Source: Prochlorothrix hollandica PCC 9006 = CALU 1027
Lineage (GTDB): Bacteria; Cyanobacteriota; Cyanobacteriia; Prochlorotrichales; Prochlorotrichaceae
Assembly: GCF_000332315.1 (NCBI RefSeq)
Contig: NZ_KB235941.1
Location: 433,850 to 497,849, forward strand
DNA: 64,000 bases
Direction of reading: 5' to 3'
Within the stretch, counting starts at the first letter, position 1. Each line of letters opens with the position of its first letter. Below the pieces are notes generated by a model. That model was not told where the DNA came from. It worked only from the letters and a program-made list of their open reading frames with translations, and did no database searches. Positions 1 to 7,625 of the stretch are shown here, piece by piece. The translations under genes were made by a program, and so were the position numbers.

Positions 1-231
1 TGTCAGTGGTAGCCGAGTTCGCCAGGAAATTACCCTACGCAAAGGGATTGAGGCAGAATTAGCTAAAAAATATCGAAGCAAATTCGGGATGCCTTTAAGA
101 AAATCCAGGTGTCGATCCAAGGGGATGCCCTGCGGGTATCCGGCAAGTCTCGCGATGATTTGCAGGAGGTGATCCAGTTTCTGAAACAGGAAGACTGCCC
201 TGTGGCATTGCAGTTTGAGAATTACCGTTAA
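1..231 (+). CDS. yajQ: YajQ family nucleotide-binding protein, 3' end, with apparent frameshift
   Basis: This is the C-terminal part of a YajQ/DUF520 protein, a small cytoplasmic family reported to bind nucleotides including cyclic-di-GMP. The gene begins before the window. Frame 2 reads [20 protein letters not shown] up to an A-run at 65-70. The expected continuation ([15 protein letters not shown], then [20 protein letters not shown]) then appears one frame over and ends at TAA 229-231. The A-run has six bases where seven would keep the frame, so one base seems to be missing. Left as it stands, translation runs into unrelated residues. This could be a real mutation, a slippery site or a sequencing error. 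Family assignment is firm; functionality is uncertain. Confidence 0.85.
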
Positions 232-573
232 TTGCCGTTGCAGATAGTTCCTAGCTCCTGCCCCCGGTGGTAATTATTCAGGGGGCCACGGGAGAATGAG
301 GGTTTCAGGCTCTAGACAACAGACCTTAGGCGATGTGAGAGGGTCCATCTCACTGGGGTGGGTTCGCCGATTTTGGTAGGGGCAATCCCCCCGTGGTTGC
401 CCCGGTTGGGGGTCCCCAAGAGGGTCGGCACGGGGGCGAGAACCCTACCCGAGGTCGAGGGTTCGTAAGCTGAAACCCTACTAACTTCGTCCCCCCCTGA
501 ATAGTTATTGCCTGGAGTGGTGGGATTGCTGTGGCACACTGGAAAGGTTGGATCCTAAGGTCACCCCCCCGCC
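232..573. other. Intergenic region with MITE-like inverted-repeat element
   Basis: No gene is supported here. The interior is bounded by inverted ends: GGTAATTATTCAGGGGG at about 269-285 and, inverted, CCCCCCTGAATAGTTATTGCC-type sequence at about 492-512. This makes a roughly 245-bp element. A 75-codon minus-strand reading frame fills part of it, but it has low-complexity codon use and no recognisable domain. I read it as a non-autonomous repeat element rather than a gene. Confidence 0.5.
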
Positions 574-1032
574 ATGAAGGTTTTTGCGTTGCGATTGAAG
601 CCCAATGATGACCTCAAACAGAGTTTGAGCCGGTTTGCAGCGGAAAAAAACCTGCTGGCAGGCTGCATCGTGACCACGGTGGGCAGTTTGCACCAAGCGG
701 CCCTTCGTTTTGCGAACCGACCGGTAGCCCAAGTGTTCAGCCGCAAGTTTGAAATTATCTCCCTCAGCGGCACCTTATCCGTCCATGGGATCCATGTGCA
801 TATTTCTGTGGCTGATGGCACCGGGCAACTGTGGGGGGGGCATTTGGAAAAGGGCTGTTTGATTTACACCACGGCGGAAATTGTGGTGGCGGAATTGCCC
901 CATTATGTCTTCGATCGCGAGATCGATCGCCACACCGGTTACTCAGAACTGATCGTGCGGGCCACAGGGTCTGAGGTGGTGCGCAGTGGCCGCAAACTCA
1001 ACTGTCAGGACTTCCCAGAACGCAGTGATTAG
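574..1032 (+). CDS. PPC/DUF296 domain protein
   Basis: A 152-residue protein made almost entirely of one PPC (plants and prokaryotes conserved, DUF296) domain. Recognisable parts are the start MKVFALRLKPNDDLKQSL, the segment AGCIVTTVGSL, and SLSGTLSVHGIHVHISVADG followed by GGHL. The histidines in the VHGIHVHIS stretch match the likely metal-binding surface of the family. In plants the domain accompanies AT-hooks and mediates oligomerisation. Stand-alone bacterial copies have no settled role. No strong ribosome-binding site precedes the ATG. The gene stands alone and converges on midA, with the stop codons overlapping by four bases (1029-1032). Domain call is firm; role unknown. Confidence 0.85.
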   Translation: MKVFALRLKPNDDLKQSLSRFAAEKNLLAGCIVTTVGSLHQAALRFANRPVAQVFSRKFEIISLSGTLSVHGIHVHISVADGTGQLWGGHLEKGCLIYTTAEIVVAELPHYVFDREIDRHTGYSELIVRATGSEVVRSGRKLNCQDFPERSD

Positions 1033-2366
1033 ACCGGTTCCTGCCAACCCCGGAGAGTCTGCCCTTGTTCAGCGGGACTGAGACCTTTGCCCTGGAGCAG
1101 GACTCCAAAGTTACCCAGGCCACTGGAACTCATGTCCAGCAGTTGATGGAGGGCATCGCGCCGTTGCAATAAGTCCGGCAGGGAGGGGGGAGCCGTGGCG
1201 GGGTTAGACAGGGCCGCAAGGCGATCGCCCAAGCCCAGGGCCATCAGAAATAAGGCTTGGGGGACAAACCCCAAGGGACGTAAGCCTTGGCGATCGCCCC
1301 ACTGTTCCAAGGCCGTAAAGTTAACATGGGCTGTCAAATCCTGGTGACCCGGTGCTTGGTAGGGTTCATTGTGGTGGCGGTGGCGGCGGTAAGCCTGGAG
1401 GGTGCCCTGGGCGCGGCTGGGCTGGTAGTAGCGATCGGACCCATAGCCATAATCCAGGGTTAGCACATAGCCTCGCTGGAGACCCTGGGCCACCGTGGTT
1501 AACCAATCCTGGGCAGCTAGGTTAACCTCAGTGCGATAGCCGTCCCCATAGGGAGGTTGGGTTAGGTTTAACCCCAAGTCTGCAAAGTAAGCGGCCAGGG
1601 CCGGGGTGGACAGATCCCCCAACACTTCAACGGGTCGGTGCTGCTGGTGATCCCAGGTCACATAGACTTCCCGCAGTTGCCCCCCCGTGGCCACCACTTG
1701 ATGCACGGGAAAGGCATCCACCAGTTCATTGGAAAAGCAGCAGCCGACGATCGGATTCGCGGTCAGTTGATCCCAGGTGTACCACTGCACTGTCTGGGCG
1801 GGATGTGCCCCAGGCTGCTCCAGGGCAGGGGGATCGGACGCAACCCAGGGGGCAAGAGTCTGCCGTTGCTGGTGCCGCAGGCGGGGCGATCGCTCCACAA
1901 TGCCATAGTGCAGCGCCTCGAAACAGGGGCGATCGTGGTGTTCCAGGTAGGCCAAGATATCGGCGGCTAAGAGACCTTCCCCCGCCCCCATTTCCACCAG
2001 GGTAAAGGGCTGGGGTTGCCCCAATACCTGCCACATCTCTTGGAATTGGACCGCCAGTAATTGCCCAAAGTCCGGCCCTAAATGGGCAGACGTAAAGAAG
2101 TCCCCGCCTTGGCCCAGGGCGACCCGTTGGCTGTAGTAACCCTGGGCCGGGTCATACAGTGCCCAGTCCATGTAGTCGGCAAAGGTCAGGCGCTGCTGGG
2201 GTTGCTGTTGGAGATGGTCTTGTAGCGCCTGAAGGGTCGCCTGAAGGGTCGTCTGAAGGGTCGTCTGAAGGGTCGTCTCCACCGGGCCGGGGGTGGTGTC
2301 GGCGGCTTGGTTAGCATCCTGGCTAGAATCCTGGCGACCCAGGGCGGGGATCTGGGGGGTTTCCAT
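1029..2366 (-). CDS. midA: MidA/NDUFAF7-type SAM-dependent methyltransferase (DUF185)
   Basis: A 445-residue class I SAM-dependent methyltransferase of the DUF185/MidA/NDUFAF7 family. Motif I is visible as LVEMGAGEGLLAADIL, the family signature as SNELVDAFPVHQV, and late motifs as LTLDYGYGSDRYY and GHQDLTAHVNF. Mitochondrial NDUFAF7 methylates an arginine of a complex I subunit, so a role in NDH-1 assembly is a reasonable inference here. The N-terminus carries a Thr-Leu-Gln-rich stretch from a 12-bp tandem repeat (about 2222-2280) that is not part of the fold. The gene starts two bases after the stop of the upstream metal-chaperone gene, so the two are probably co-transcribed. Confidence 0.88.
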   Translation of the reverse strand: METPQIPALGRQDSSQDANQAADTTPGPVETTLQTTLQTTLQATLQALQDHLQQQPQQRLTFADYMDWALYDPAQGYYSQRVALGQGGDFFTSAHLGPDFGQLLAVQFQEMWQVLGQPQPFTLVEMGAGEGLLAADILAYLEHHDRPCFEALHYGIVERSPRLRHQQRQTLAPWVASDPPALEQPGAHPAQTVQWYTWDQLTANPIVGCCFSNELVDAFPVHQVVATGGQLREVYVTWDHQQHRPVEVLGDLSTPALAAYFADLGLNLTQPPYGDGYRTEVNLAAQDWLTTVAQGLQRGYVLTLDYGYGSDRYYQPSRAQGTLQAYRRHRHHNEPYQAPGHQDLTAHVNFTALEQWGDRQGLRPLGFVPQALFLMALGLGDRLAALSNPATAPPSLPDLLQRRDALHQLLDMSSSGLGNFGVLLQGKGLSPAEQGQTLRGWQEPV

Positions 2367-2368
2367 GG

Positions 2369-2563
2369 CTAGGCGGGGTTATAACCAGCGGCCACGATCG
2401 CCGCTTTAACCGCTGCTTCTGGGGTTTGGGTCTCGATGGTGACAACCTTGGTGTCCGTATTGGCGGCGATCGTGGCGGCAGCATCCAGAGCCTTGACCGC
2501 TTGGGTGATGGTGTCAGCGCAAGCCGAGCAGGCCATGTCAGGAATGGTGAGGGATAGGGTCAT
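2369..2563 (-). CDS. Heavy-metal-associated (CopZ-like) small protein
   Basis: A 64-residue single HMA-domain protein beginning MTLSLTIPDMACSACADTIT. The two cysteines of MACSAC are the metal ligands. The family binds Cu(I) or related ions and passes them to P-type ATPases, such as those serving thylakoid copper delivery in cyanobacteria. The ATG at 2563 was chosen because the fold begins directly there; an upstream in-frame ATG at 2647 would add 28 residues unlike the family. It lies two bases upstream of midA. A hairpin plus T-run in its leader (2707-2737) could control it. Metal specificity is inferred. Confidence 0.82.
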   Translation of the reverse strand: MTLSLTIPDMACSACADTITQAVKALDAAATIAANTDTKVVTIETQTPEAAVKAAIVAAGYNPA

Positions 2564-2915
2564 GGTGTTCAAGAATTCTGGACCAGTCCATTGTAGGGGG
2601 TTTACGGAGGAGGAAACAGCGGTCAGCTTGAGACCAGATGCCATCACTCACGGCGGCGATCGCCCGGTTCAAGCCCCTCCTAGCGTTTAGGTACAGGGTA
2701 GCCTCCAAAAAACGGGGATGCCCCCACGGATCCCCGTCTGGCTGGGGTGGGCGAATACTGGCTTTGATTCCCAGTTCGATCGCCCCCCGATCGGATCACA
2801 AAACCCGATAAAAAGACGGGATAGATTAACCCTAGAAAGGCTATGCTAACCTTGTTGGACTATTGGCTGGGTTCACCGGCCTGCCCATCCCCAGGGAACT
2901 CGGAGTGAATGACCT
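2564..2915. other. Divergent intergenic region with leader hairpin
   Basis: Lies between the leftward chaperone-midA pair and the rightward gene at 2916. It contains the minus-strand terminator-like hairpin at 2707-2737 and several CGATCG motifs. I see no other gene-like feature. Confidence 0.5.
2707..2737 (-). terminator. Terminator-like hairpin in the leader of the copZ-like/midA genes
   Basis: ACGGGGAT (2712-2719) pairs perfectly with ATCCCCGT (2730-2737) around a 10-base loop. On the minus strand the stem is followed by a six-base T-run (2712-2707), which is the layout of an intrinsic terminator. It lies about 145 bases upstream of the chaperone ATG. A promoter further right would therefore have to read through it, so it could act as an attenuator. 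No ligand-binding structure is obvious. Confidence 0.45.
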
Positions 2916-3299
2916 ATGGACTTCAGCAAGCTTGCCCCCGCCGAGAAGCGGGATGTTTTTATCTATAAGCCCTACTACTCCAACCAAGACCAAAACAAAC
3001 AGAACGTTCTTCCCTTTGCCCTCACCCTCTATCGGCAAGAGTCCTTGGAAGGAGAGCGCAGCATTGAAGGGGGGAAAAATATTCCCTTTTTGGCCACTTG
3101 GTTTGCCTCCAATCTGCCTGCGGACTTGACCCGGTGTCGGCTTCAGTTTGATAACAATGCGGAATTGGGCTATGAGGTGACGCTGCCCAACCACGAGTTT
3201 ATCGGTTACCTCAGCGATTTATTGGTGACCTACAAACGCAACAAGCAAACGGATTTTCCCATTAGCTTTTACCGTAAGCTGTTGCAGTATGAAATTTAA
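2916..3299 (+). CDS. Conserved hypothetical cyanobacterial protein
   Basis: A 127-residue soluble protein starting MDFSKLAPAEKRDVFIYKPY. I do not recognise a named domain. It has no signal peptide or membrane segment and is of mixed charge. It ends DFPISFYRKLLQYEI, and the middle (IPFLATWFASNLPADLTRCR) looks like a compact alpha/beta fold. Codon use and composition match the neighbours, and the frame is free of low-complexity sequence, which argues for a real gene. A second plus-strand frame overlapping its first part (2863-3129) is a shadow. No operon partner is visible. Confidence 0.7.
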   Translation: MDFSKLAPAEKRDVFIYKPYYSNQDQNKQNVLPFALTLYRQESLEGERSIEGGKNIPFLATWFASNLPADLTRCRLQFDNNAELGYEVTLPNHEFIGYLSDLLVTYKRNKQTDFPISFYRKLLQYEI

Positions 3300-3614
3300 G
3301 GGCCGTTGACCAGGCGGGTGGGGTGGCCGATCGCGATCGCTACCTCGAACGGGGGAGGGACTTTGCAGAAGTCTTTCCCCCCTGCTCCCGCCCTGGGAGA
3401 AGGGGCTGGGGGATGAGGGCTTCCCCTTGGATGGGCGATTGTCCCCAAGACCCTCACCCTAAATCCCTCTCCCAAAATGGGAGAGGGACTTTGAAGAATT
3501 CTGGCCCCCCTTCTCCCGCCCTGGGAGAAGGGGCTGGGGGATGAGGGCTTCTTCTCCCGCCCTGGGAGAAGGGGCTGGGGGATGAGGGCTTCCCCTCAGT
3601 TGCCCATCGCGTTA
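3300..3614. repeat. Intergenic dispersed repeats (CCCTCTCCC / CTTCTCCCGCC family)
   Basis: No gene. The region holds about three copies of a repeat containing TTCTCCCGCCCTGGGAGAAG followed by GGGCTGGGGGATGAGGGC (around 3383, 3510 and 3552). It also holds CCCTCTCCCAAAATGGGAGA, a short hairpin with flanking GAGGGACTT. Each core is a small inverted repeat. This is a dispersed intergenic family also hinted at around 14060-14120. Confidence 0.7.
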
Positions 3615-3905
3615 TTAAATAAAATACAGTATCCCATTGAGAATCATCAGCAGGACTAATAAGACACTGTTGATCACAAAGTCGCGGCGATGCTCCTGGA
3701 GCTTGCGGAACAGGAAAGCATTGCCGGCAGCGGGAGGCTGTTGCAGTTGGGCCTGAATCTGGCGGAATAGGAAACGTTTGACGGAGGCGGGGAGACGATC
3801 GTAGTAGGGCTTGAAACGCAGCAGGGTGCGCACCAGATCCACCAGGTTATAGACGGTGACGGCAGTTAGCATCAGCCGGAACAGGCTGTAGAGGTTGAAG
3901 TCCAT
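3615..3905 (-). CDS. Small two-helix membrane protein, unknown function
   Basis: A 96-residue protein with hydrophobic segments at each end (RLMLTAVTVYNLVDLV near the N-terminus and FVINSVLLVLLMILNGILYF at the C-terminus). They are joined by a basic, Gln-rich soluble stretch of about 45 residues. I do not recognise the family. It begins four bases after the stop of the YkvA-type gene on the same strand, so the two are almost certainly one transcript. It may be a membrane partner of that protein, but the sequence does not show what it does. Confidence 0.7.
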   Translation of the reverse strand: MDFNLYSLFRLMLTAVTVYNLVDLVRTLLRFKPYYDRLPASVKRFLFRQIQAQLQQPPAAGNAFLFRKLQEHRRDFVINSVLLVLLMILNGILYFI

Positions 3906-3909
3906 GGGG

Positions 3910-4647
3910 TTAATCCAGGGCGTTCAAAATCAACTTGACGACGATCGCCAACACTGCCGCCCCAATGCTACCCAAGAGGGTGGTGCGCACAATGCGGTTA
4001 TGCTTGCGCACCTCAATGTCCGCCATTTCCTCCGCCATTTCCAGACCCTTGATCGCCGCTTTCTGAGTATATTGGCCCAACTCCACCGCTAGGGTGGCAA
4101 TCACTGACACCAACAGGGCTGCATCATCCACCAGGCCCAAGCCCGGAATCACATCCGGGATGGCATCCAAGGGGGTGATCAGATAAATTAAGGCACCAAT
4201 GGCCAGGGCGCGGGATTTCCAGGCAGCATCGGGATCCCGCACCATTTTGGCTAGATCCTGCACCTTGGGCCAGAGATCATGAATGGGACCCCGATCCATA
4301 GCTGGCAGATTGCGGGCAATTTTAGGTAAATCCTCCACCTTGGCCGCTTCCACAAAGCGACGAAAGAGGGGCATCACCTGCTTGAGGCGGCTCTGGATTT
4401 GGCGCTGGTCAAAGTCCCGCAGGCGATCGGTCACCATCTGCACCCGTTGCTCCAGGTCAGCATTGCCCAGCAACTTAGGACGGGGAATTTCAGGTTGGGA
4501 GCTAGGGGAGAGGGAAGAGGACGATCGCCGTCCGGGTTCCCAACGATCGCGCCATTGCTGGATCTGTTGCCATGGGGTCTGAGAAGCAGGGGGTGGCACC
4601 GAGTCCGGAGACGCAGTGGGAGGGGAGACATTACGATCGGATCCCAT
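3910..4647 (-). CDS. YkvA/DUF1232 family membrane protein
   Basis: A 245-residue protein. An N-terminal Pro/Ser-rich region and a helical basic middle are followed by the DUF1232 (YkvA) core, IYLITPLDAIPDVIPGLGLV then DDAALLVSVIA, at about residues 145-185. A final hydrophobic helix, GSIGAAVLAIVVKLILNAL, sits at the C-terminus. The PxDxIPDxIPxxGxxDD pattern is the family hallmark; biochemical function is unknown. It heads a two-gene transcript with the small membrane protein at 3615. The start at 4647 is the first ATG. A later start is possible because the first 50 residues are low in complexity. Confidence 0.8.
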   Translation of the reverse strand: MGSDRNVSPPTASPDSVPPPASQTPWQQIQQWRDRWEPGRRSSSSLSPSSQPEIPRPKLLGNADLEQRVQMVTDRLRDFDQRQIQSRLKQVMPLFRRFVEAAKVEDLPKIARNLPAMDRGPIHDLWPKVQDLAKMVRDPDAAWKSRALAIGALIYLITPLDAIPDVIPGLGLVDDAALLVSVIATLAVELGQYTQKAAIKGLEMAEEMADIEVRKHNRIVRTTLLGSIGAAVLAIVVKLILNALD

Positions 4648-4750
4648 ATCCGGCTCTCGCTAAAGGAATTTAGTCCCTATGATAAAGGTAACTTGAGACC
4701 GAGGGGAACGCTTGCCCAGGGTCGGTCAGGGTGGGTAACCACAGTGTATT

Positions 4751-4810
4751 CAAGTTCTGCCTATGCAAGTTCTGCCTATGCAAGTTCTGCCTATTCAAGT
4801 TCTGCCTATT
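4751..4810 (+). repeat. 15-bp tandem repeat, four copies, upstream of tic20-like gene
   Basis: Four contiguous copies of CAAGTTCTGCCTATG/T, ending directly before the Shine-Dalgarno sequence AAGGAG (4812-4817) of the Tic20-like gene. The array is therefore in the leader or promoter and is open in several frames, creating false coding extensions. Confidence 0.9.
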
Positions 4811-4828
4811 CAAGGAGTTCCACGATCC

Positions 4829-5332
4829 ATGGCTTTTTCTGGTTCCGCCTCCCCCAGCGATCGGGCTTTTTCGGCCCTCGCCTATCTCCTGCCCCTGTCC
4901 GTGGGGATTCTCTCCTTCAGTGCCTATGCCTTTCGGGATTTCCCCTTCCTGCAAATCTTAGCCATCCCCGCCTTGCCGGTACTGGTGGTGTCCCGGAATC
5001 TTCCCTTTGGGGATTTCCTGATTTTCCTGGGACTACTCTTTTTTGTGATTCGTAACCCCAAGGTTAGCTATTTCATCCGCTTTAATGTGATGCAGTCGAT
5101 TTTACTCGACATTGCGTTGGTTTTAGGCAATTTAATCCTGGGCTATCTCCTCCAACCGGCCATGAGATCCATGGGTTCCGCCGGAGCGTTAACCTTGGAA
5201 ACCTTCTCCAATATGTTCTTCCTGGCCACGATCGCGGCGGTGGCCTATGGGGTGTTCCGATCGGTGCAGGGCAATTTAGCCGACGAAATCCCCGCCGTCT
5301 CTGAAGCCGCCCGCATCCAAACCCGCTATTAA
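4829..5332 (+). CDS. Tic20-family membrane protein
   Basis: A 167-residue multi-spanning membrane protein of the Tic20/Ycf60-like family. The chloroplast relative is part of the inner-envelope protein import channel; the cyanobacterial role is not settled. Hydrophobic segments occur around ALAYLLPLSVGILSFSAYAF, LAIPALPVLVVS, FLIFLGLLFFVI, SILLDIALVLGNLILGYLL and MFFLATIAAVAYGVF. The family-typical RFNVMQSILLDI lies in the middle. The ATG at 4829 was chosen because AAGGAG lies 11 bases upstream and because earlier in-frame starts fall inside a 15-bp tandem repeat. It is divergent from the YkvA gene. Confidence 0.85.
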   Translation: MAFSGSASPSDRAFSALAYLLPLSVGILSFSAYAFRDFPFLQILAIPALPVLVVSRNLPFGDFLIFLGLLFFVIRNPKVSYFIRFNVMQSILLDIALVLGNLILGYLLQPAMRSMGSAGALTLETFSNMFFLATIAAVAYGVFRSVQGNLADEIPAVSEAARIQTRY

Positions 5333-5825
5333 CGTCCTGGTGTCCTAGCCACTCCAAGCCCAGAGTTCTGGTTTTGTCCCTGGGAATTGAAATCCCCGGT
5401 TTCTGGGCCAAGATTTCAAGATTTCGGCTTTCAGCCCAGAAGAAACCGGGGTTTAGGTTGGGGGCTTTGGTCGGGTAGGGCACAGAAGCAACCGGCGATC
5501 GGGTCGGGGATCTGGGCTTCAAGAGACTAGTGGCTGACTGACCGACACAAGTCCCTGACCAGACAAGGGGCTTAAGCCCCTTGCTCTTGACTGACTGACA
5601 CAAGTCCCTGAAGCCACGCAAACTCGTAACGAGATTCCAACGGTTTCAGGAGATCTGTCAGTCAAGCAGGACTACAGCAACCCTAAGTCAGTTGTAAGCA
5701 TCTCAATGGCTGAAACCCTTGGTGTGGTGTGCCCCCTCCGGGGGCACACCACACGACCCATTTAGGACTGCTGTAGTAGACCTGAGTGAATGTGGCTTTG
5801 GGATCAGGCTGGGGAAAATCTAGCA
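5333..5825. other. Intergenic region made of dispersed repeats
   Basis: No gene. It contains an AAACCGGGG-type inverted repeat (5394-5452) and a duplicated ACTGACACAAGTCCCTGA motif (near 5545 and 5592) around a CAAGGGGCTTAAGCCCCTTG palindrome. It also contains copy A of the 103-bp element (5673-5775). The FAH-family gene ends at 5826 on the other strand. Confidence 0.7.
5673..5775. mobile_element. 103-bp palindromic MITE-like element, copy A
   Basis: Starts TACAGCAACCCTAAGT and ends ATTTAGGACTGCTGTA, imperfect terminal inverted repeats. In the centre GTGTGCCCCC pairs with GGGGGCACAC around TCC. Same length and design as the other copies in the window. The outermost TA on each side is what insertion at a TA target would leave. 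Confidence 0.85.
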
Positions 5826-6617
5826 TTAGTTTTCCGCCGCGATCGATCGCTGGCCCACCGGATTGATCAGCCGACCAATGCCCTCCACCTCCACCTGCAC
5901 CGTATCCCCCACCTGCATCGGACCCACCCCCGACGGGGTTCCCGTCAACACCACATCCCCCGGCAGGAGGGTCATAATGTGGCTAATGTAGGACACAAGG
6001 GTTTCCGGGGAAAAGACCATCTGATCAATGGTGGAGCATTGGATCGGTTCCGCACTGCCATTGAGAAAGGTTTGCAACGTGGCTCCAGGGCTGATTTCCC
6101 GCACAATCCAGGGACCCAGGGGACAAAAGCTATCAAACCCCTTGCCCCGCACCCAAGTTTTATCTAATTGCTGTAAATCCCGCGCCGTCACATCATTGGC
6201 GATGGTATAGCCCCAAATTTTGCGTCTCGCGTCTTCTGGGGTACAACAACAGACCCGATCGCCAATAACCAGGGCCAACTCCCCCTCATAGTCCACGCGC
6301 TGGGACTGGGGCGGATATAAGATGGTTTCCCCATCGGCAATCACCGTAGTGGGGGGTTTCAGGAAAATCAGGGGTTCCTGGGGCACACTGCCCCCCATCT
6401 CTGCTGCATGTTTCGCGTAGTTTTTGCCCACGGCCACCACCTTGCCAGGGGCACAGGGAGCCAGCAGTTGATAGGTTTCCGGGGGCAACACCTGCTCCGT
6501 CGCCTGTCCCCCCAGCCACGGGGGAGCATCCAGAACCTGCAACTCACGGCTGAGGTGCAAAAAACCATAGTGAACCCGTCCATCAGGGGTCTGAACTCGG
6601 GCATATCGTTTAGTCAT
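5826..6617 (-). CDS. Fumarylacetoacetate hydrolase (FAH) family protein
   Basis: A 263-residue enzyme with an N-terminal YcgM-like segment and a C-terminal FAH fold. The metal-binding acidic residues are visible in YEGELALVIG (two Glu) and in GYTIANDVTARDLQ (Asp). The motif KNYAKHAAEMGG and the late LTGTPSGVGPM are diagnostic. The family cleaves or decarboxylates acylpyruvates, oxaloacetate or hydroxyhepta-dienedioates using Mg or Mn; in cyanobacteria the physiological substrate is usually unknown. The ATG at 6617 precedes the natural start TKRYARVQTPDGRVHYG. It stands alone, between repeat-filled spacers. Confidence 0.88.
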   Translation of the reverse strand: MTKRYARVQTPDGRVHYGFLHLSRELQVLDAPPWLGGQATEQVLPPETYQLLAPCAPGKVVAVGKNYAKHAAEMGGSVPQEPLIFLKPPTTVIADGETILYPPQSQRVDYEGELALVIGDRVCCCTPEDARRKIWGYTIANDVTARDLQQLDKTWVRGKGFDSFCPLGPWIVREISPGATLQTFLNGSAEPIQCSTIDQMVFSPETLVSYISHIMTLLPGDVVLTGTPSGVGPMQVGDTVQVEVEGIGRLINPVGQRSIAAEN

Positions 6618-6923
6618 GCAGATCCTTAGTGCAGCCAGACTGGTATATGATTGTAAATCCTTGCTTCAACTCTAAACAGCCCACTGGGAAACGGGCGAGC
6701 CGTTCCTGATCCCTGGGTCTGGGCCTGGGTGTCACCAGGGACCACAGACGTTTAGAGGGGGGTTGGGCGGGTATGTTGACCGTATTCTGGGGCTGAGTTT
6801 TGGCCCTCGGATCGGGACGATCGCCGCCTCCAGAAGCCGTAAGCTTCAGGCCAGGAAGTTTGAGGATGCTGTGCCAAAACACAGAAATTGCTGGCCTCTT
6901 ATGACCATAAGGATTAACGAACC
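6618..6923. other. Divergent intergenic region upstream of rpsF
   Basis: Shared upstream region of the leftward FAH-family gene and rightward rpsF. It has no long repeat. An rpsF ribosome-binding site AAGGA is at 6909-6913. I see no convincing RNA gene; promoters must lie here but cannot be pinned. Confidence 0.4.
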
Positions 6924-7241
6924 ATGAAGGATTTTGTTTACGAGACCATGTACATTCTGCGGCCCGACATCAATGATGATCAGGTCAACCAGGCGATCGT
7001 TAAGTATCAAAAGATACTCAAGGACAATGATATCGAAATGCTGGAGACCCAACACCGGGGCAAGCGTCGCCTTGCTTATCCTATCAACAACCACCGGGAA
7101 GGGATCTATGTGCAGATGAATTATCGGGGTCCGGGGGCGGCGATCGCCCTGATGGAGCGGGCCATGCGCATTAGTGAAGATGTGATTCGCTATTTGACCG
7201 TGAAACAGGATGTACTAGCCCCCGCAGAAGTGGCCGAGTAG
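6924..7241 (+). CDS. rpsF: 30S ribosomal protein S6
   Basis: A 105-residue bacterial S6 protein. It begins [20 protein letters not shown] and contains the conserved [20 protein letters not shown] stretch and [20 protein letters not shown]6 binds the central domain of 16S rRNA with S18. AAGGA lies 10 bases before the ATG. Bacteria often place rpsF with ssb and rpsR, but here it stands alone, as is common in cyanobacteria. The C-terminus is short (VLAPAEVAE) without the acidic tail of E. coli. High confidence. Confidence 0.97.
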   Translation: MKDFVYETMYILRPDINDDQVNQAIVKYQKILKDNDIEMLETQHRGKRRLAYPINNHREGIYVQMNYRGPGAAIALMERAMRISEDVIRYLTVKQDVLAPAEVAE

Positions 7242-7625
7242 GTTTTCTAGGTCGGTTAGTTTCCTTAACCCTGCTGCCGTTAAGACCCTGCTGCCGTTAA
7301 GACCCTGCTCCCGTTAAGACCCTGCTCCCGTAGAGACCATCAGCGCCACGGGAGCAGCTCACCCGTCAGGAGTTCACAAGGCCAGCATGGCAGCAGCCCC
7401 CAAACGTTACCGCCCAAACGTTACCGCGCAAACGTTAAAGCGCAAAAGCTAGCGGGCAAACGCTACCGCACACAAAATCCTGACTTGTCTCAGACGACCA
7501 ACCCGATCAAGACATGACCCCTACCCAGACCGGGGGTGCTATGGGTCTGGGCTTGGGCTTGGGGTTCACGGGGCAGGGTAACCAGGTTAGGAATTTCGAT
7601 CAGGACTGCAAACGAGGAGAAAACC
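7242..7625. repeat. Intergenic region with 17-bp and 14-bp tandem repeats
   Basis: Between rpsF and purH. Positions about 7264-7337 are four near-copies of a 17-bp unit (CCCTGCTGCCGTTAAGA), the later ones changing TGCTGCC to TGCTCCC. Positions about 7398-7467 hold about five degenerate copies of a 14-bp unit (CGCAAACGTTACCG). No gene is supported. The purH Shine-Dalgarno GAGGAG lies at 7614-7619. Confidence 0.75.

Noticed and set aside
312-539. 75-residue minus-strand protein between yajQ and the PPC gene
   Set aside because: Lies inside the inverted-repeat element and shows no domain; more likely non-coding.
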